Positions 9,583 to 19,661 of a stretch of DNA of 64,000 bases are shown here, piece by piece. Position numbers and translations under genes: made by a program. The DNA is from Azolla caroliniana (Eukaryota; Polypodiophyta). The stretch covers positions 2,294,001-2,358,000 of the forward strand of contig JBHGNT010000020.1 in NCBI GenBank assembly GCA_043228905.1. Direction: 5' to 3'. The notes under the pieces are model-generated. The model saw only the letters and a program-made list of their open reading frames with translations, made no database searches and had not been told where the DNA came from. Numbering within the stretch: position 1 is the stretch's first letter; each line of letters starts with the position of its first letter.

Positions 9583-9953
9583 ATTGAAAGATACAAGGGA
9601 AGATTGTGGTTTATAATCAAGAAAGAGAAGAGCGGTTACCTTGTGAGACAAAGCGCAAAGGTTTAACAATGCTTGCAACTTTTGGTAACTCTTTCATCAA
9701 ATAATTATAAATTTCTTATATTTCCTCAAATATCATTCTACATTTGATCTTGTCATGTCTCGTTGATCTCTATTTACTCCATGTATACTCTTTCTCTTTC
9801 CGTCTCTTCCATACAAAATCCTAGTGATTCTTTCCTCACTTTCACGCTATCTTTTGTCTAAGCAAAGCTACACTTTTGGGTGAGGCACAATTTGGTGAAC
9901 CCGATGTGAGACGGGGAAGTAGAAGAGACAATCTAAAATGAAGAGTAATCAAC

Positions 9954-10127
9954 ATGGCAAGTACAACTACAATGGATCCGGTAAGGTTGTTTATTGACAA
10001 ATTGAATCAAGTTCAATTATTTCATGCCTTACGAGAAGTTTGAGAGAAGATTAGTGTGTTTGATGGCACAAATATTTCAAAGTACTTGTATATATATTAT
10101 GATGAAATGGAGATCTTTTGTGTGAAT
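9954..10127 (+). pseudogene. GagPro-J Gag N-terminus, truncated
   Basis: Starts at ATG 9954 (or 9972). One in-frame TGA follows at about codon 31. The next block (VFDGTNISKYLYIYYDEME) matches RIFEGINLTRFLKIYNEEM of GagPro-D, which shows shared ancestry. The frame is cut at 10127 by the LTR of Copia-B. Confidence 0.7.
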
Positions 10128-10423
10128 TGTTAGGAATAGGTCCCTCCAGTGGGAGGAGCCGATTGTTTGGGCCAAGAAATGTCGATAGTCGAAGAGAAGA
10201 AGGATCCAACTGTTCGGATGGTGTGTCGATGGTTGAAGAGTTGACTGCAAGAAAATTACTTGTGAGAGTCAACAGGGTGAGTCGACAGGAACGAGATCCA
10301 GGTCGAAGACACGACCGACTAGTCGGGCCGATGAGATGGTCGATAGCTAGGCCGACTAGTCGAACCGACTAGACAGTCGACACTAGGGTCGGTTGATGGC
10401 CACTTACTTTTATAGATAATAGT
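10128..10423 (+). mobile_element. Copia-B 5' LTR, first part
   Basis: Begins TGTTAGGAATAGGTCCCTCCAG, like the LTR of Copia-E (TGTTGGGATATGTCCCTCCAG). It stops at 10423, where Gypsy-A inserted, and resumes at 37912. The 5-bp target sequence to the left is TGAAT (10123-10127); its partner lies outside the window. Confidence 0.85.
10419..10423. repeat. Target-site duplication of Gypsy-A, left copy
   Basis: ATAGT, repeated exactly at 37907-37911 beyond the far LTR. Proves that 10424-37906 behaves as one insertion. Confidence 0.95.
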
Positions 10424-10840
10424 TGTCAAGAACAATACTAAGACAGAGAGGGAATTAGTACTAAAAGATGTGAATTAGTACTAAGAGAGAGAAAAGGATG
10501 TAGAATTCACAAGAGAAGGAGAGAGAGAGAGAGAGAATGATGATAACAAAAGATATATTATATTATATGAAGAGTAAGTACAAGAATAGTTATGAGGCTT
10601 AAGATTGGCGTTGAACCGATTTGGTTCGAAATAATGCATTGTGCCTCCTTTTATAGTGTTTTAAGGAGTACTCCTGAAGTTTCTAGAATGTTCTAGAGAA
10701 ATCTAGAAATATACATCAATTTTCTATAGTGAAATAATAAATGAAAATAATATTTTTTATATTACAATATATAGTTTAATGGTAAGGGCTCGACCCATGT
10801 AACATAAGGTCATGGGTTCAAATCTTGTCATATCATAACA
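10424..10840 (-). repeat. Gypsy-A 3' LTR
   Basis: 417 bp, minus-oriented; TATA box TATAAAAG at 10648-10655 on the minus strand. Repeated AGTACT-containing motifs and a GA microsatellite lie in the transcribed part. The polypurine tract (AAAAAAGGGATAC, minus strand) abuts it at 10841. Confidence 0.95.
10765..10832 (+). other. tRNA-like module in Gypsy-A LTR (antisense to the element)
   Basis: A box TAGTTTAATGG at 10772 and B box GGTTCAAATCT at 10815, 43 nt apart, at the start of U3 and pointing against the element. The second LTR has the same module at about 37835-37899, with the B box partly decayed. Confidence 0.65.
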
Positions 10841-11003
10841 GTATCCCTTTTTTAAAACGACGAGTGTTACGAGTCGTTTTGGATTGAGGACCCGGTTTGT
10901 CTGGATATTGACGATGGAAGTCTTCAAGAAGAGCACGAGCATTGGTCACATTCTCTATTGGTTCCCAAGTACGCTCACTAGGGCTATATCCTAGCCAATT
11001 GAC
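10841..11003 (-). pseudogene. Gypsy-A integrase C-terminus: chromodomain remainder
   Basis: Encodes WLGYSPSERTWEPIENV and the basic tail, the second half of a chromodomain that in chromoviruses directs integration to histone-marked chromatin. The first half (KIVRNRLYYLVD) is at 22485-22530, and Copia-C sits between. The matching uninterrupted region is in Gypsy-K. Confidence 0.9.
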
Positions 11004-11202
11004 TGTTGAATACGAGTGTATAATGGTCGTATTCACTGTCCCTTTGGACAGCCCAAGTTCGGGCTATTTCTGTAAATAGCATAAAGGGCACTTGCCCTAG
11101 GATAGTCACTATATAAAGTGACTTTGTAACCTTTAGTGAAGGTTGGTTGTCATTTGTAACTATTGCTATTGCAATATAATGTTTTCCTTTGTGCCTTTGG
11201 GC

Positions 11203-11243
<41 letters not shown>

Positions 11244-11333
11244 CCTCTATGTCTATCTTGCTCATGCATACACAGGTTCTTCTTCATCACGAATGTTGCT
11301 TGCACTTCCGCATTGACGGCCTTGTCCCCAACA
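11004..11333 (+). repeat. Copia-C 5' LTR
   Basis: 330 bp, starts TGTTGAATACG and ends CCCCAACA, with a CT microsatellite (about 11202-11243). Also contains TATATAAAG near 11110. Confidence 0.93.
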
Positions 11334-11899
11334 TTTGGTATCAGAGCGTTGGAGGTTCTTCAACCCGTTGCCAACCATCATCACACAACACAACATTCTA
11401 TTTTCGTTTTCTTTGAAGAACAGAGAAGGGAGAAGAAAAACAAAAAGCTCGCATCTCACTGTGTTAAATCACAAATTGGAGTAAACTAGTCGGTTGTTCT
11501 CTGTTCCTATGATTGTAACCGCTTGAGGGGAGCTCCTTGAGCAACAACCAACCCAATCGTGCTTCACTCGGCTAATCGACATTCAGGAGGATCAGTTGGA
11601 TCCGTCTCTCTCATCGTTGCAGTCATTCAAAGCAGAATCGGCCCAAACAATCGGTTTCATGTAATCGGTATTCGGCATACAATCGGAAGCTAACCGGGCT
11701 CACTCCGACTCGGCAACATTCGGGAAGACTAGCCGGTTTTGTCCCTCAAGTTACCGGAGTCACTCTGAGCAAGTTCAGCAACAAGCAGCAACTCGGGTTC
11801 AAAACTGACTAGAACGATATCGGGTGAGCCGACCGGCTGCACCCCACTAAGGTTCGTAGTCAACTCCGAACTGAGTCTTTCCAACCGAAACCGAAGCAG

Positions 11900-12678
11900 A
11901 TGGCATCAACATCCGGCTCATCAGAGATGAGTCTAAGGAGGTTCGACGGTTCGAACTTCAACTTTTGGAAGGAACAAATCCAGGACTATCTCATAGTGAA
12001 GGGTCAAATAGACCTGATTGAGAATGAAAATCCTCCAGAAGCATTCAAGGCAAACGAGTGGTTAAAGCTGGATAGAATCGTCCGCGCCACGATTCGGATG
12101 CGCTTGTCGGAGTCAGTGTACTTCACAGTGCAATCATGCATGACAACATTTGAACTTTGGAAAACACTATCGGAAACTTATGAAAAGAAGGTTGCCGCAA
12201 CAAAGATGTATCTGATCTACAACTTGCGGATGAAAGAATCTGACTCGGTTCAGGCACACCTCAACAAGTACAAAAGCATAAGCTCCCAAAATCTCGTCTC
12301 AGGGGACGGCAATCGAGGATGAACTCAAAGCAATGATACTCATGAGTAGTCTCCCCTCTTCATAGGAAACTTTCGTTACAACCGTGTGCAATGCTTCAAC
12401 AGTTGTCGTTAAGTACTCCGAAGGCACGAGCGCAATCCTGACTGAAGCAGCTCGGAGAAAATCTTCGGCCAAAGACTCGATAGATGAAGCTTACGTAGTA
12501 CAAGGTTTGACCGACCAATCAAACAACGGGGGAAGAAGTTCTTCCTGACTGCCGAACAATCAGCGAAGCCGGAGCAAGTCTCGGGACAACCGAATCCGCA
12601 ACTACCGCAAGAAACTGGGACACATCAAAGCCGACTGTCGGGCACTCAAAGCAAAAACCGACAAAGCCCAGACAGCGG
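11900..12678 (+). pseudogene. Copia-C Gag, frameshifted
   Basis: The first 140 codons form a copia Gag (UBN2-like): LRRFDGSNFNFWKEQIQDYL, then FELWKTLSETYEKK and MKESDSVQAHLNKY. A frameshift near 12300 ends this ORF; the downstream frame continues to a degenerate zinc knuckle near 12600-12650, where KKLGHIKADCR remains but the first cysteines read as Arg and Tyr-Arg. The gene is then interrupted at 12679 by GagPro-I. Confidence 0.85.
12675..12678. repeat. Probable 4-bp duplication of GagPro-I, left copy
   Basis: GCGG before the LTR start, against TCGG at 19658-19661 after the other end. Three of four bases match. Confidence 0.5.
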
Positions 12679-12690
12679 TGTCGTGAAGAT

Positions 12691-12694
12691 CCGT
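12691..12694. repeat. 4-bp duplication of Gag-H, left copy
   Basis: CCGT before the LTR; CTGT follows the far LTR at 16266-16269, one CpG-type transition apart. Aligning I's two LTRs independently confirms that the target was ...GATCCGTCACTACG. Confidence 0.75.
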
Positions 12695-13453
12695 TGTCGT
12701 AGTGTATTTCGTACACTACGTGAAAAAGTAAAAATAATATAACCGATTTAATTACATATAAATAAATAAAATAAGAATATCAAGATATTTATCACCAATA
12801 AATAAAATAAAAATATCAAGATATTTATCACGTGCATAGGGCAAGATTTGAACCTTGTACCTCCACGTAACCAAACCTCAACTTTACCATTATGCTACCT
12901 TATCTTTAGTGTTCTACAAATAGATTTAATAACTATAAGTGCTTTATTTGCGCCTACCTTTATTAAAAGGTAAATCATGCATTTTTAGAGTGCGTGAATA
13001 TTTTATAGAAAAACGCAAGCAACTAAAAAGTGACTCATGCACATCTAGCGTGCATGAGCACTATATTTAGCAAATAAAAGCAAGGATTAAGAAAGCATCA
13101 CATGCACATTTAGTGTGCATGAACATATTAGAAAAAGCATGTAGCTATGTTTAGTCTCTCCCATCACTATATAAGGATGGGGAGCACATTGTAGTTTTTG
13201 TTGATTATTTTTCTATAATGATCAATCAATCTAAAATATTCGTGGGATTCACGAATTTGCTAAAATAATTCTCTCTTACTACCTAAATATTGACTAAAAA
13301 TACTAAACTCGTGGGATTCACGAGATTCTTATCTTATAACTCTTTATACCTATTCTTTACTAGCCTTATTTGTCTTTTTCTTTTCTCCTAGTCCAAAACC
13401 CCGGTGGTTCCCACCCGACTCACGCAAACGATCCGGAGCCGAAAGGCACGACA
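12695..13453 (+). repeat. Gag-H 5' LTR
   Basis: 759 bp. U3 has three imperfect palindromes of the type CATGCAC-N-GTGCATGA between about 12985 and 13125, then a TATA box TATATAAGG at 13168-13176. An antisense tRNA-like module lies at 12840-12905. Confidence 0.93.
12840..12905 (-). other. tRNA-like module in Gag-H LTR U3, antisense
   Basis: On the minus strand A box TAGCATAATGG (from 12897) and B box GGTTCAAATCT (from 12854) are 43 nt apart. A partial acceptor-like stem remains: ATAAGG upstream against CCCTAT downstream. The identical module recurs in the 3' LTR at about 15652-15717. Confidence 0.65.
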
Positions 13454-13457
13454 CAGT

Positions 13458-13475
13458 TGGTGAACCCGACGTGAA
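13458..13475 (+). promoter_or_regulatory. Gag-H primer-binding site, shared type
   Basis: TGGTGAACCCGACGTGAA, four bases past the LTR. The same sequence is found in D (27478-27495) and I (18890-18907, minus strand), and with small changes in J (9893-9910). It is not the iMet site used by the copia elements here. Confidence 0.75.
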
Positions 13476-15307
13476 GACGGGTGGCAAGGAGATGGAGAAT
13501 CAACAAGAGGCAATGAGCATAACGATGATGATGATGTTCGAGCAGATGCTACAAGAACAACGAGTGATGTCGGAGATCACGGGGGCAGTAAAGCGGCTCG
13601 TACAACGAAACGGACAATTCAACGGAAATGATGTGTCACGCTATCTACGTGACTACAAGGCGGAGATGATACGATGTGGGATACCGGAAGGATTGCAATC
13701 GGGTGGCCACGGATGAGCTACAAGAGAGAATCCACAAGATACGGCAACAAAACTCGACATGGGGGTCATTCGAAGAAGCTTTACGAGAGGCATATGATTA
13801 CAAGAGATCAAAGGGACAAGATCGGCGAAAATTCGACGAATGGGTGGCATCGGAGAAGACCCACCGAAGTGCAACACAAGCATTCCTAGAGTTCGAGCAT
13901 CGTTTTGCTCGACTCTCGGAGCAGGAACAAAGATTGGTGGGGGAGGACAAAGTCCTAATGTTCGTAAGATCGATTGATCGGAAAGAAAGGAAGGACATCA
14001 AAATTGAACTCGAAGACGATGACGGTGCAAATGGTCTTACCGAAGATTGGGACGAAGTCCAAAGGGTATGCCGGAGACATGATGAGATGAAGATGAGAAT
14101 CTTGTCAACGACATGGCCGATGAAGGATGGTCGATTGAAGACAAACGATGGAGCCGATATGAAGGCCGAAATACAACATGATGGTCCGACGGAAGAGGGT
14201 GTAAAACAAGCTACCCTCTTGTCTTGCGAAAGAACAACGACAAAGGATAAGGCCGATAACCCAAGTGTAGAAGAAGATTTCGGAATACAAGTGTCTGAAA
14301 CATCGGGTGAAAAAGGGGTAAGCATAATTGATGTTTGCATAATTGATGCAGTGAAAGAGAGCAAGGAGGACTTGATTGAGGAGGTCACCATGAAAGATGA
14401 CATCGAATTGAAGGTGGCTATGGACGAATCAACGACGGATGGCCATATCGAGACTTCCCCACCACTAATTCCAGAGACTCCGGCGGTTGCGTTCGAAAGG
14501 CAACGTGAGACCGAAGAGACGGAAGGTGGCGGAGAGAAAACAAAGGTCGAAGTCGATGCATACGACAGAGAGATAGTCGAGAATATGGCTATGGGTGAAA
14601 CAATGGAGGATGATAATACCGAGGATTCCTGCCCACTAATCCTAGAGACTTCGGCGGTTGTGTCTGAGAAGCAACGTGAGACCGGAGAGACGGGAGGTGG
14701 CGGCAAGAAAGGTAAAGTCGGAAGCCAATTAGGATGGAAGGTGATCCGGACGGGATTCCGATCCGAAAGAAAGCCGAACCGGGTAAAAGAGGATTCGACC
14801 GAAAGTCGACCCGAAAGAAAGCCGAACCGAAAGGAAGAGAATTCGGCCGAAAGACGACACAAACGAAAGCCGAACCGGGCGAATGAGGATTCGGCCGAAA
14901 GACGACCCGAAAGGAAGCCGACCCGAAAAGGGGTCGACTCGGTCAAAACCGATCGACCGAGTCTGACTTGGCCGAACGCGAATATGGATGGAAGCCGACC
15001 TAGCCGAAAGCCAATCGGACGAGACCGATCCGGAAAGAAGCTAATCCGACTCAATCGTAGGTTGGACCGGTCGAGGCTGGTGAAAACGAGGAAAAGAAAG
15101 CCAACCGAAACCAAAACCGATAGATCGAAACCGGGCCGGAAGTGGACCGACTCAATCGAAACCGAACAACCGATTCCGATTCGGCCGAATACGAATCCGA
15201 TCGGAAGCCGATCAAACCGAAAGTCAATCGGACGAGAGCGATCCGGAAAAAAAGTCAAGGTTGATGAAGACAAGAAAGAGGCCAGTAAAAGACACTACCA
15301 CGAATGA
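13471..15307 (+). CDS. Gag-H protein, Gag core plus Arg/Lys-Pro-Asn repeat tail
   Basis: The N-terminus (13471-13716, with FNGNDVSRYLRDYKAEM) and the main ORF (13676-15307, 543 codons) correspond to one Gag; a frameshift near 13680-13700 separates them. The Gag core follows GagPro-D closely: ELQERIHKIRQQNSTW, FEEALREAY, DKVLMFVRSIDRKERKDI, GLTEDWDEVQRVC. Past about residue 155 of the main ORF similarity ends. There is no CCHC zinc knuckle and no protease; instead an acidic linker leads to tandem units like RPERKPNRKEENSAE (14750-14945) and a second basic, Arg/Lys-rich stretch (15000-15260). The tail could bind RNA in place of the missing knuckle, but that is inference. Confidence 0.75.
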
Positions 15308-15506
15308 CAAGGGCCAAGAATATGACGAGAGAGAACAAAGAATATGGTGGATCGGATGGCGACAATGGTTCGGGTGGAAAGAATGGGTCTACTCAAAATG
15401 GAGAGACAAAGTTGACATAGTGGGACAAACAGAGGATGAAGGGGAGACAACGAGCATCGGCAACTTCGGCACATACCGGAGGATGTGCGGGTTCGGAGGG
15501 GGCGAG

Positions 15507-16265
15507 TGTCGTAGTGTATTTAGTACACTACGTGAAAAAGTAAAAATAATATAACCGATTTAATTACATATAAATAAATAAAATAAGAATATCAAGATAT
15601 TTATCACCAATAAATAAAATAAAAATATCAAGATATTTATCACGTGCATAGGGCAAGATTTGAACCTTGTACCTCCACGTAACCAAACCTCAACTTTACC
15701 ATTATGCTACCTTATCTTTAGTGTTCTACAAATAGATTTAATAACTATAAGTGCTTTATTTGCGCCTACCTTTATTAAAAGGTAAATCATGCATTTTTAG
15801 AGTGCGTGAATATTTTATAGAAAAACGCAAGCAACTAAAAAGTGACTCATGCACATCTAGCGTGCATGAGCACTATATTTAGCAAATAAAAGCAAGGATT
15901 AAGAAAGCATCACATGCACATTTAGTGTGCATGAACATATTAGAAAAAGCATGTAGCTATGTTTAGTCTCTCCCATCACTATATAAGGATGGGGAGCACA
16001 TTGTAGTTTTTGTTGATTATTTTTCTATAATGATCAATCAATCTAAAATATTCATGGGATTCACGAATTTGCTAAAATAATTCTCTCTTACTACCTAAAT
16101 ATTGACTAAATATACTAAACTCGTGGGATTCACGAGATTCTTATCTTATAACTCTTTATACCTATTCTTTACTAGCCTTATTTGTCTTTTTCTTTTCTCC
16201 TAGTCCAAAACCCCGGTGGTTCCCACCCGACTCACGCAAACGATCCGGAGCCGAAAGGCACGACA
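15507..16265 (+). repeat. Gag-H 3' LTR
   Basis: 759 bp, the same length as the 5' LTR. Differences seen: TATTTAGTAC for TATTTCGTAC, ATTCATGG for ATTCGTGG, and CTAAATATAC for CTAAAAATAC. Confidence 0.93.
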
Positions 16266-16269
16266 CTGT

Positions 16270-16482
16270 CACTACGTGCGGATCGTGAGGCGGAACCGCC
16301 GGGGTTCTGGACCGGAAGGATTTAGAGTCGATACAAGCTTTGGCGAGAAAGTACTTAAGATAGATTGGGAAAGAGAGAAGTTGAGATTAAACGATTGAGA
16401 AAGATCGATTGAACTTTTTTTTATCTTTGGATTTAAGAAACAAGTTACACCATCAATTTGATAACGAATTTCTTCTTCTTCT
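16270..16482 (-). repeat. GagPro-I left LTR, truncated continuation
   Basis: Matches 18932-19140 of the right LTR almost base for base, then ends at a CTTCTTCTT run where internal sequence begins. The distal LTR portion found at 19141-19657 is absent on this side. Confidence 0.85.
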
Positions 16483-16675
16483 ATTATGTTCTCTTCTTTC
16501 AGCATCTTCTCGAATTCTTGTATCCGGTGCTTGTGCTTCTTGTCGGGTAGTACTAGTTTACATGCGCCACTAGGTGTGACACATGTTGCTTCTCCTTGCA
16601 ATCCACGCACTCTTCTTTCTTGTGGGGTCTTGTGATTGCTTGGACTATTTGTGCCCCATGCTTCAATAGTCCGCT

Positions 16676-17455
16676 CTAAAAATCCGAGGATTCGCCTCCG
16701 AGACTATCTCGATTCCTTTCATGATTGGCTCGCACCGTTAGGAATTGGACCGATCTTTGGTTGTCAAGACTCTTTATTCGTGCGAAGGCTGCTCCATTAT
16801 CGAACACTCTGGTCTCCATCCGAGATGATGTGATATAAGGTTGCCCTAGGATGACAGGATGCGACGCCGATTCTTGTACGAAGAAGTGTTGATCCATCTC
16901 CACATCCCCGATCGTGACTTTGACATTGGGACAAGCTCCGTACAAGTCCTCCGTAGACTTTGTTGCCGCGCGAATCTTCCATCCGTGGTTTGTATTGATT
17001 GGCCATCTTCCCTTTTTGTAGAAGTCGGTTGACATGAGGTTGATCTCCGTGCCGTGGTCGATCAAGGCTACGACGGTCTCTTTCTTCTCCCCGATCTTCA
17101 CCGGTGTCTCCGTTGTCGCTCGTGCCCAATGAGGTCGAGTGTAGTGGCTGTCCACCATATCTTCATCGATTTTGTCTCTTGCCATCGTTATGGCATTCGT
17201 TTTTGCTTTTTGCGGCTTCTCTTCTTCCTCGTCCAATTGTTGTCTCTTTCTCTTTACAAGGTCCACGATCGTGTCATGGAACTCCTTCTTCGTAATGCCA
17301 AGCAATTCCCTCAAGGACAAAGTTACGTGGCTATCAAGAACTCGTTCTTCGAGAATCTTCTTTAGGTCCGTCGTCTGCTCTATGTCCGACCTTAGCTTAT
17401 AGGTAGGTATAGTCCTTGTCCTCCGAGTGGGGTCTTTGAAGAACCGTTTCTTCAA
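16676..17455 (-). pseudogene. GagPro-I retropepsin-like domain
   Basis: A 259-codon minus-strand frame with an aspartic-protease pattern: VVALIDHGTEINLMS, then VKVTIGDVEM, then HPVILGQPYI, the hydrophobic-Gly motif of the retropepsin fold. The catalytic triplet, usually D-T-G or D-S-G, reads D-H-G. GagPro-D has the same triplet. The frame is shifted relative to the gag ORF on its right; the two overlap at 17397-17455 and encode the same region in two frames, so a frameshift is likely. A further minus-strand ORF (16272-16610) belongs to the 3' internal region and I do not recognise it. Confidence 0.75.
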
Positions 17456-18854
17456 CTCGTATGCTTGGCTCCCCTTTTCGGCTTGATTCTCGTTCCTCCG
17501 TTTGTAAAGGTCGACTCGTCTCCATATCGTCCTTCTTTTTCACGTTCCTTGTTTCATGTCTTTTTGATGGGCCTTGCTCTTCTATTCTCTTTCTCTTTTC
17601 TTCGACGAACACCTCGTGGTTGTTACACATCACCTCTGCGAGTATGGTGTTGTCGTCCACCGGATCCGACCACCCGGTTATGCTTTGCACGTTTCGGTCC
17701 GCAAGCTCTACCTCGTTCGATGTGACTTTTCCCTTCTTCTCATATTCGAGAACGGAAGTCCAAAACTTTGCTCCCGCTCTAACAGCTTCAGTCTTGTCTT
17801 TCCCGACTCTTATTCCGGCCGACGCAGCATAGTGCATCGCATCCACATGAGTCGCATCGGCATCCTCCATAGATTTCTTCATTCCTCCTCTTCCGAAATT
17901 CACCCGTAGGGGTCTTCTAGTCTCGCTTGAGCAGATCATGTTGTCCTCTATGTATACGATATTTTGTCGAATCACCTCTCGAAGGCTCGCACAATCCCTT
18001 CTCATGTGGTCCATGCTATCGCACCACACGCATCTAAAGGGTTCTTTTCCTTTAGGGCCCCGACGATTCATGTTGGCTAGCGTGACCTTCTCGAACTTCT
18101 TCGCTAGCTCTTCGATGATGTCGTCATCAATCTTCTTTTCTTCCACGTTACTTTGTCTCAGCGGCTCAACTACTTTCGGCGGTCTTGCTTTCTCCGTGGT
18201 AGTCGGTCCCGTCATGTCGGTGTCATCAACCCATTGGCGACGCTTGTTGAGCCTATTGCATGCCCGCTTCACCGCGATCCAGTCCGCTACGAGCCCATTT
18301 GCTTGGGTATCATCTTCGAGAAGAGTCCCCAACTCCCGTCTATCCTTTATGTCCATGGCCTTCAAGAAGTACAAAGTCTTTTCCTCTTCAAGCAACACTT
18401 GGTCCGTATTGGGGAGACGACTAAACATCTGGTCGAATTCGTCGTACACCCTCGAGACGCTCATCTTCTTATTCTTCTTCTCTATCCACTTCATCAGGGC
18501 ATGTCGAGTCATCCTCATTGAGTCTTTAGTCACGAACTCCGCTAGTATCGTTTTCTCGAACTCGGACCATGTTGTCTTACCTTCTTGAAGCTCGATGACG
18601 CGTCTTTGGATGTTGTTGGCGACAACTCTCTTGAAGCTTGCGATTTGACGTGCCTCGGACACGTCCCTCTAATTCATCTCCCTTCTATATGCATCAAGGA
18701 ACTTCGTAACGTTCCTTCCATCGAATTGGCCCTCAAGCTCTACGACACGATCGACAGCCTTCTCCACGCTCGCGTCATTGTCCCGAGTTTGCTCGACGAT
18801 TAGCATCATCCTTTCGAGCTCTCCTGCTTGGTTGCTTGAGGACACCATCTCCAA
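17397..18854 (-). pseudogene. GagPro-I Gag, one in-frame stop
   Basis: Starts at 18854 and has an in-frame TAG at 18669-18671, then runs open for 421 codons. It shares the Gag core of GagPro-D (FDGRNVTKFLDAYRREM; SMRMTRHALMKWIE; IKDRRELGTLLEDDTQANGL) and a zinc knuckle CVWCDSMDHMRRDC. The following LRVNFGRGGMKKSMEDA block is conserved between I and D. The product is inferred to be a particle-forming Gag. I do not recognise the family by name. Confidence 0.8.
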
Positions 18855-18889
18855 GTATTAATCTCGACTTGATCCTTCCTACCACCTCT

Positions 18890-18907
18890 TTCACGTCGGG
18901 TTCACCA
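18890..18907 (-). promoter_or_regulatory. GagPro-I primer-binding site, shared type
   Basis: Minus-strand TGGTGAACCCGACGTGAA, 8 nt inside the right (5') LTR. Same site as in H, D and J. Confidence 0.75.
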
Positions 18908-18915
18908 CTTAATTA

Positions 18916-19657
18916 TGTCGTGAAGATTCGTCACTACGCGCGGATTGTGAGGCGGAACCGCTGGGGTTCTGGACCGGAAGGATTTAGAGTCGATACAAGC
19001 TTTGGCGAGAAAGTACTTAAGATAGATTGGGAAAGAGAGAAGTTGAGATTAAACGATTGAGAAAGATCGATTGAACTTTTTTTTATCTTTGGATTTAAGA
19101 AACAAGTTACACCATCAATTTGATAACGAATTTCTTCTTCTTAATTTCATAAAAAAAAACCGTCCCTTTTACATTCTAATTATTTTACCTTCCTTTCCTA
19201 CCATCTGTCTCTTGGGTCCCACGTTGGTTCTCAACGCAACTGCCCAAGTCTCTAGATGGAGTGTCCTACATGGGTAACACCACCGTCCATCTCTTGGGTC
19301 TCACGTTGCCACGTCAGCTTGAACTGCCCAAGTCTCCGGAACATGTGTGCTCCTCACATAGACACAAAGATAATATCTTTTGCTCCACCTTATATATGAT
19401 GAGAGCTGTATTTGTCGTGCCTATGTGGGATATCTCACAATTTTTTCCTTTCCTTTTACAAACTTTATACCCTCATATCTTGACATTTAGTTGTCCGTTT
19501 CTCATGTAATAAAGTGCATTCGAAACCTCCATCATTTTGTACTTAGATATTAAATCTATTTAAAATGTTATCTTCACAATTATTGTACTATGTGATTCAT
19601 ACTCGATTTCGTACGTTTTATAGGATTTTCACACTATTGCCGAAAATCTTCATGACA
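18916..19657 (-). repeat. GagPro-I 5' LTR
   Basis: 742 bp, complete, with inverted ends TGTCGTGAAGAT and ATCTTCATGACA. No tRNA-like module is obvious in it. Confidence 0.88.
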
Positions 19658-19661
19658 TCGG

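Larger units (their letters stand above)
8973..9889 (+). repeat. GagPro-J 5' LTR
   Basis: 917 bp with a TATA box (TATAAAGG) at 9386-9393. CATGCA motifs lie just upstream. One antisense tRNA-like module precedes the TATA box and one sense tRNA-like module follows it, the same layout as in the LTR of element D. Confidence 0.75.
8973..10127 (+). mobile_element. GagPro-J, 5' part of a polymerase-less LTR element
   Basis: Left LTR (8973-9889), a PBS at 9893-9910 and the start of gag. The LTR begins TGTCATGAA, close to TGTCGTGAA of elements D, I and G, and is almost the same length as the D LTR (917 against 922 bp). The PBS TGGTGAACCCGATGTGA matches that of D, H and I apart from one or two bases. 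The rest is lost where Copia-B inserted at 10128. Confidence 0.8.
12695..16265 (+). mobile_element. Gag-H, polymerase-less LTR element
   Basis: Two 759-bp LTRs (12695-13453 and 15507-16265) begin TGTCGT and end ACGACA and differ at about three positions that I could see, so the insertion is young. PBS TGGTGAACCCGACGTGAA at 13458-13475 and a polypurine tract (GGAGGGGGCGAG) before the 3' LTR. The only coding content is a Gag-like ORF with an unusual repetitive tail. There is no protease, RT, RNase H or integrase. Confidence 0.93.
12679..19657 (-). mobile_element. GagPro-I, polymerase-less LTR element containing Gag-H
   Basis: The right LTR is 18916-19657 (742 bp), starting TGTCGTGAAGATTCG and ending AATCTTCATGACA, a nearly perfect inverted terminus. 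The left LTR starts at 12679 with TGTCGTGAAGATCCG, is interrupted 16 bp in by Gag-H, and continues at 16270 with the same sequence as the right LTR to about 16482. There it jumps into internal sequence: about 520 bp of LTR and some internal DNA were deleted at a CTTCTTCTT run. The internal minus-strand ORFs give Gag and a retropepsin-like domain only. Confidence 0.88.

Noticed and set aside
13798-15273. A 491-codon minus-strand ORF opposite Gag-H
   Set aside because: It is the antisense shadow of the repetitive, basic Gag-H ORF: Ser/Phe/Arg-rich, no start context, no domain.
17397-17455. Programmed frameshift between Gag and protease in GagPro-I
   Set aside because: GagPro-D, intact and young, has both in one frame, so a mutation in I is simpler.
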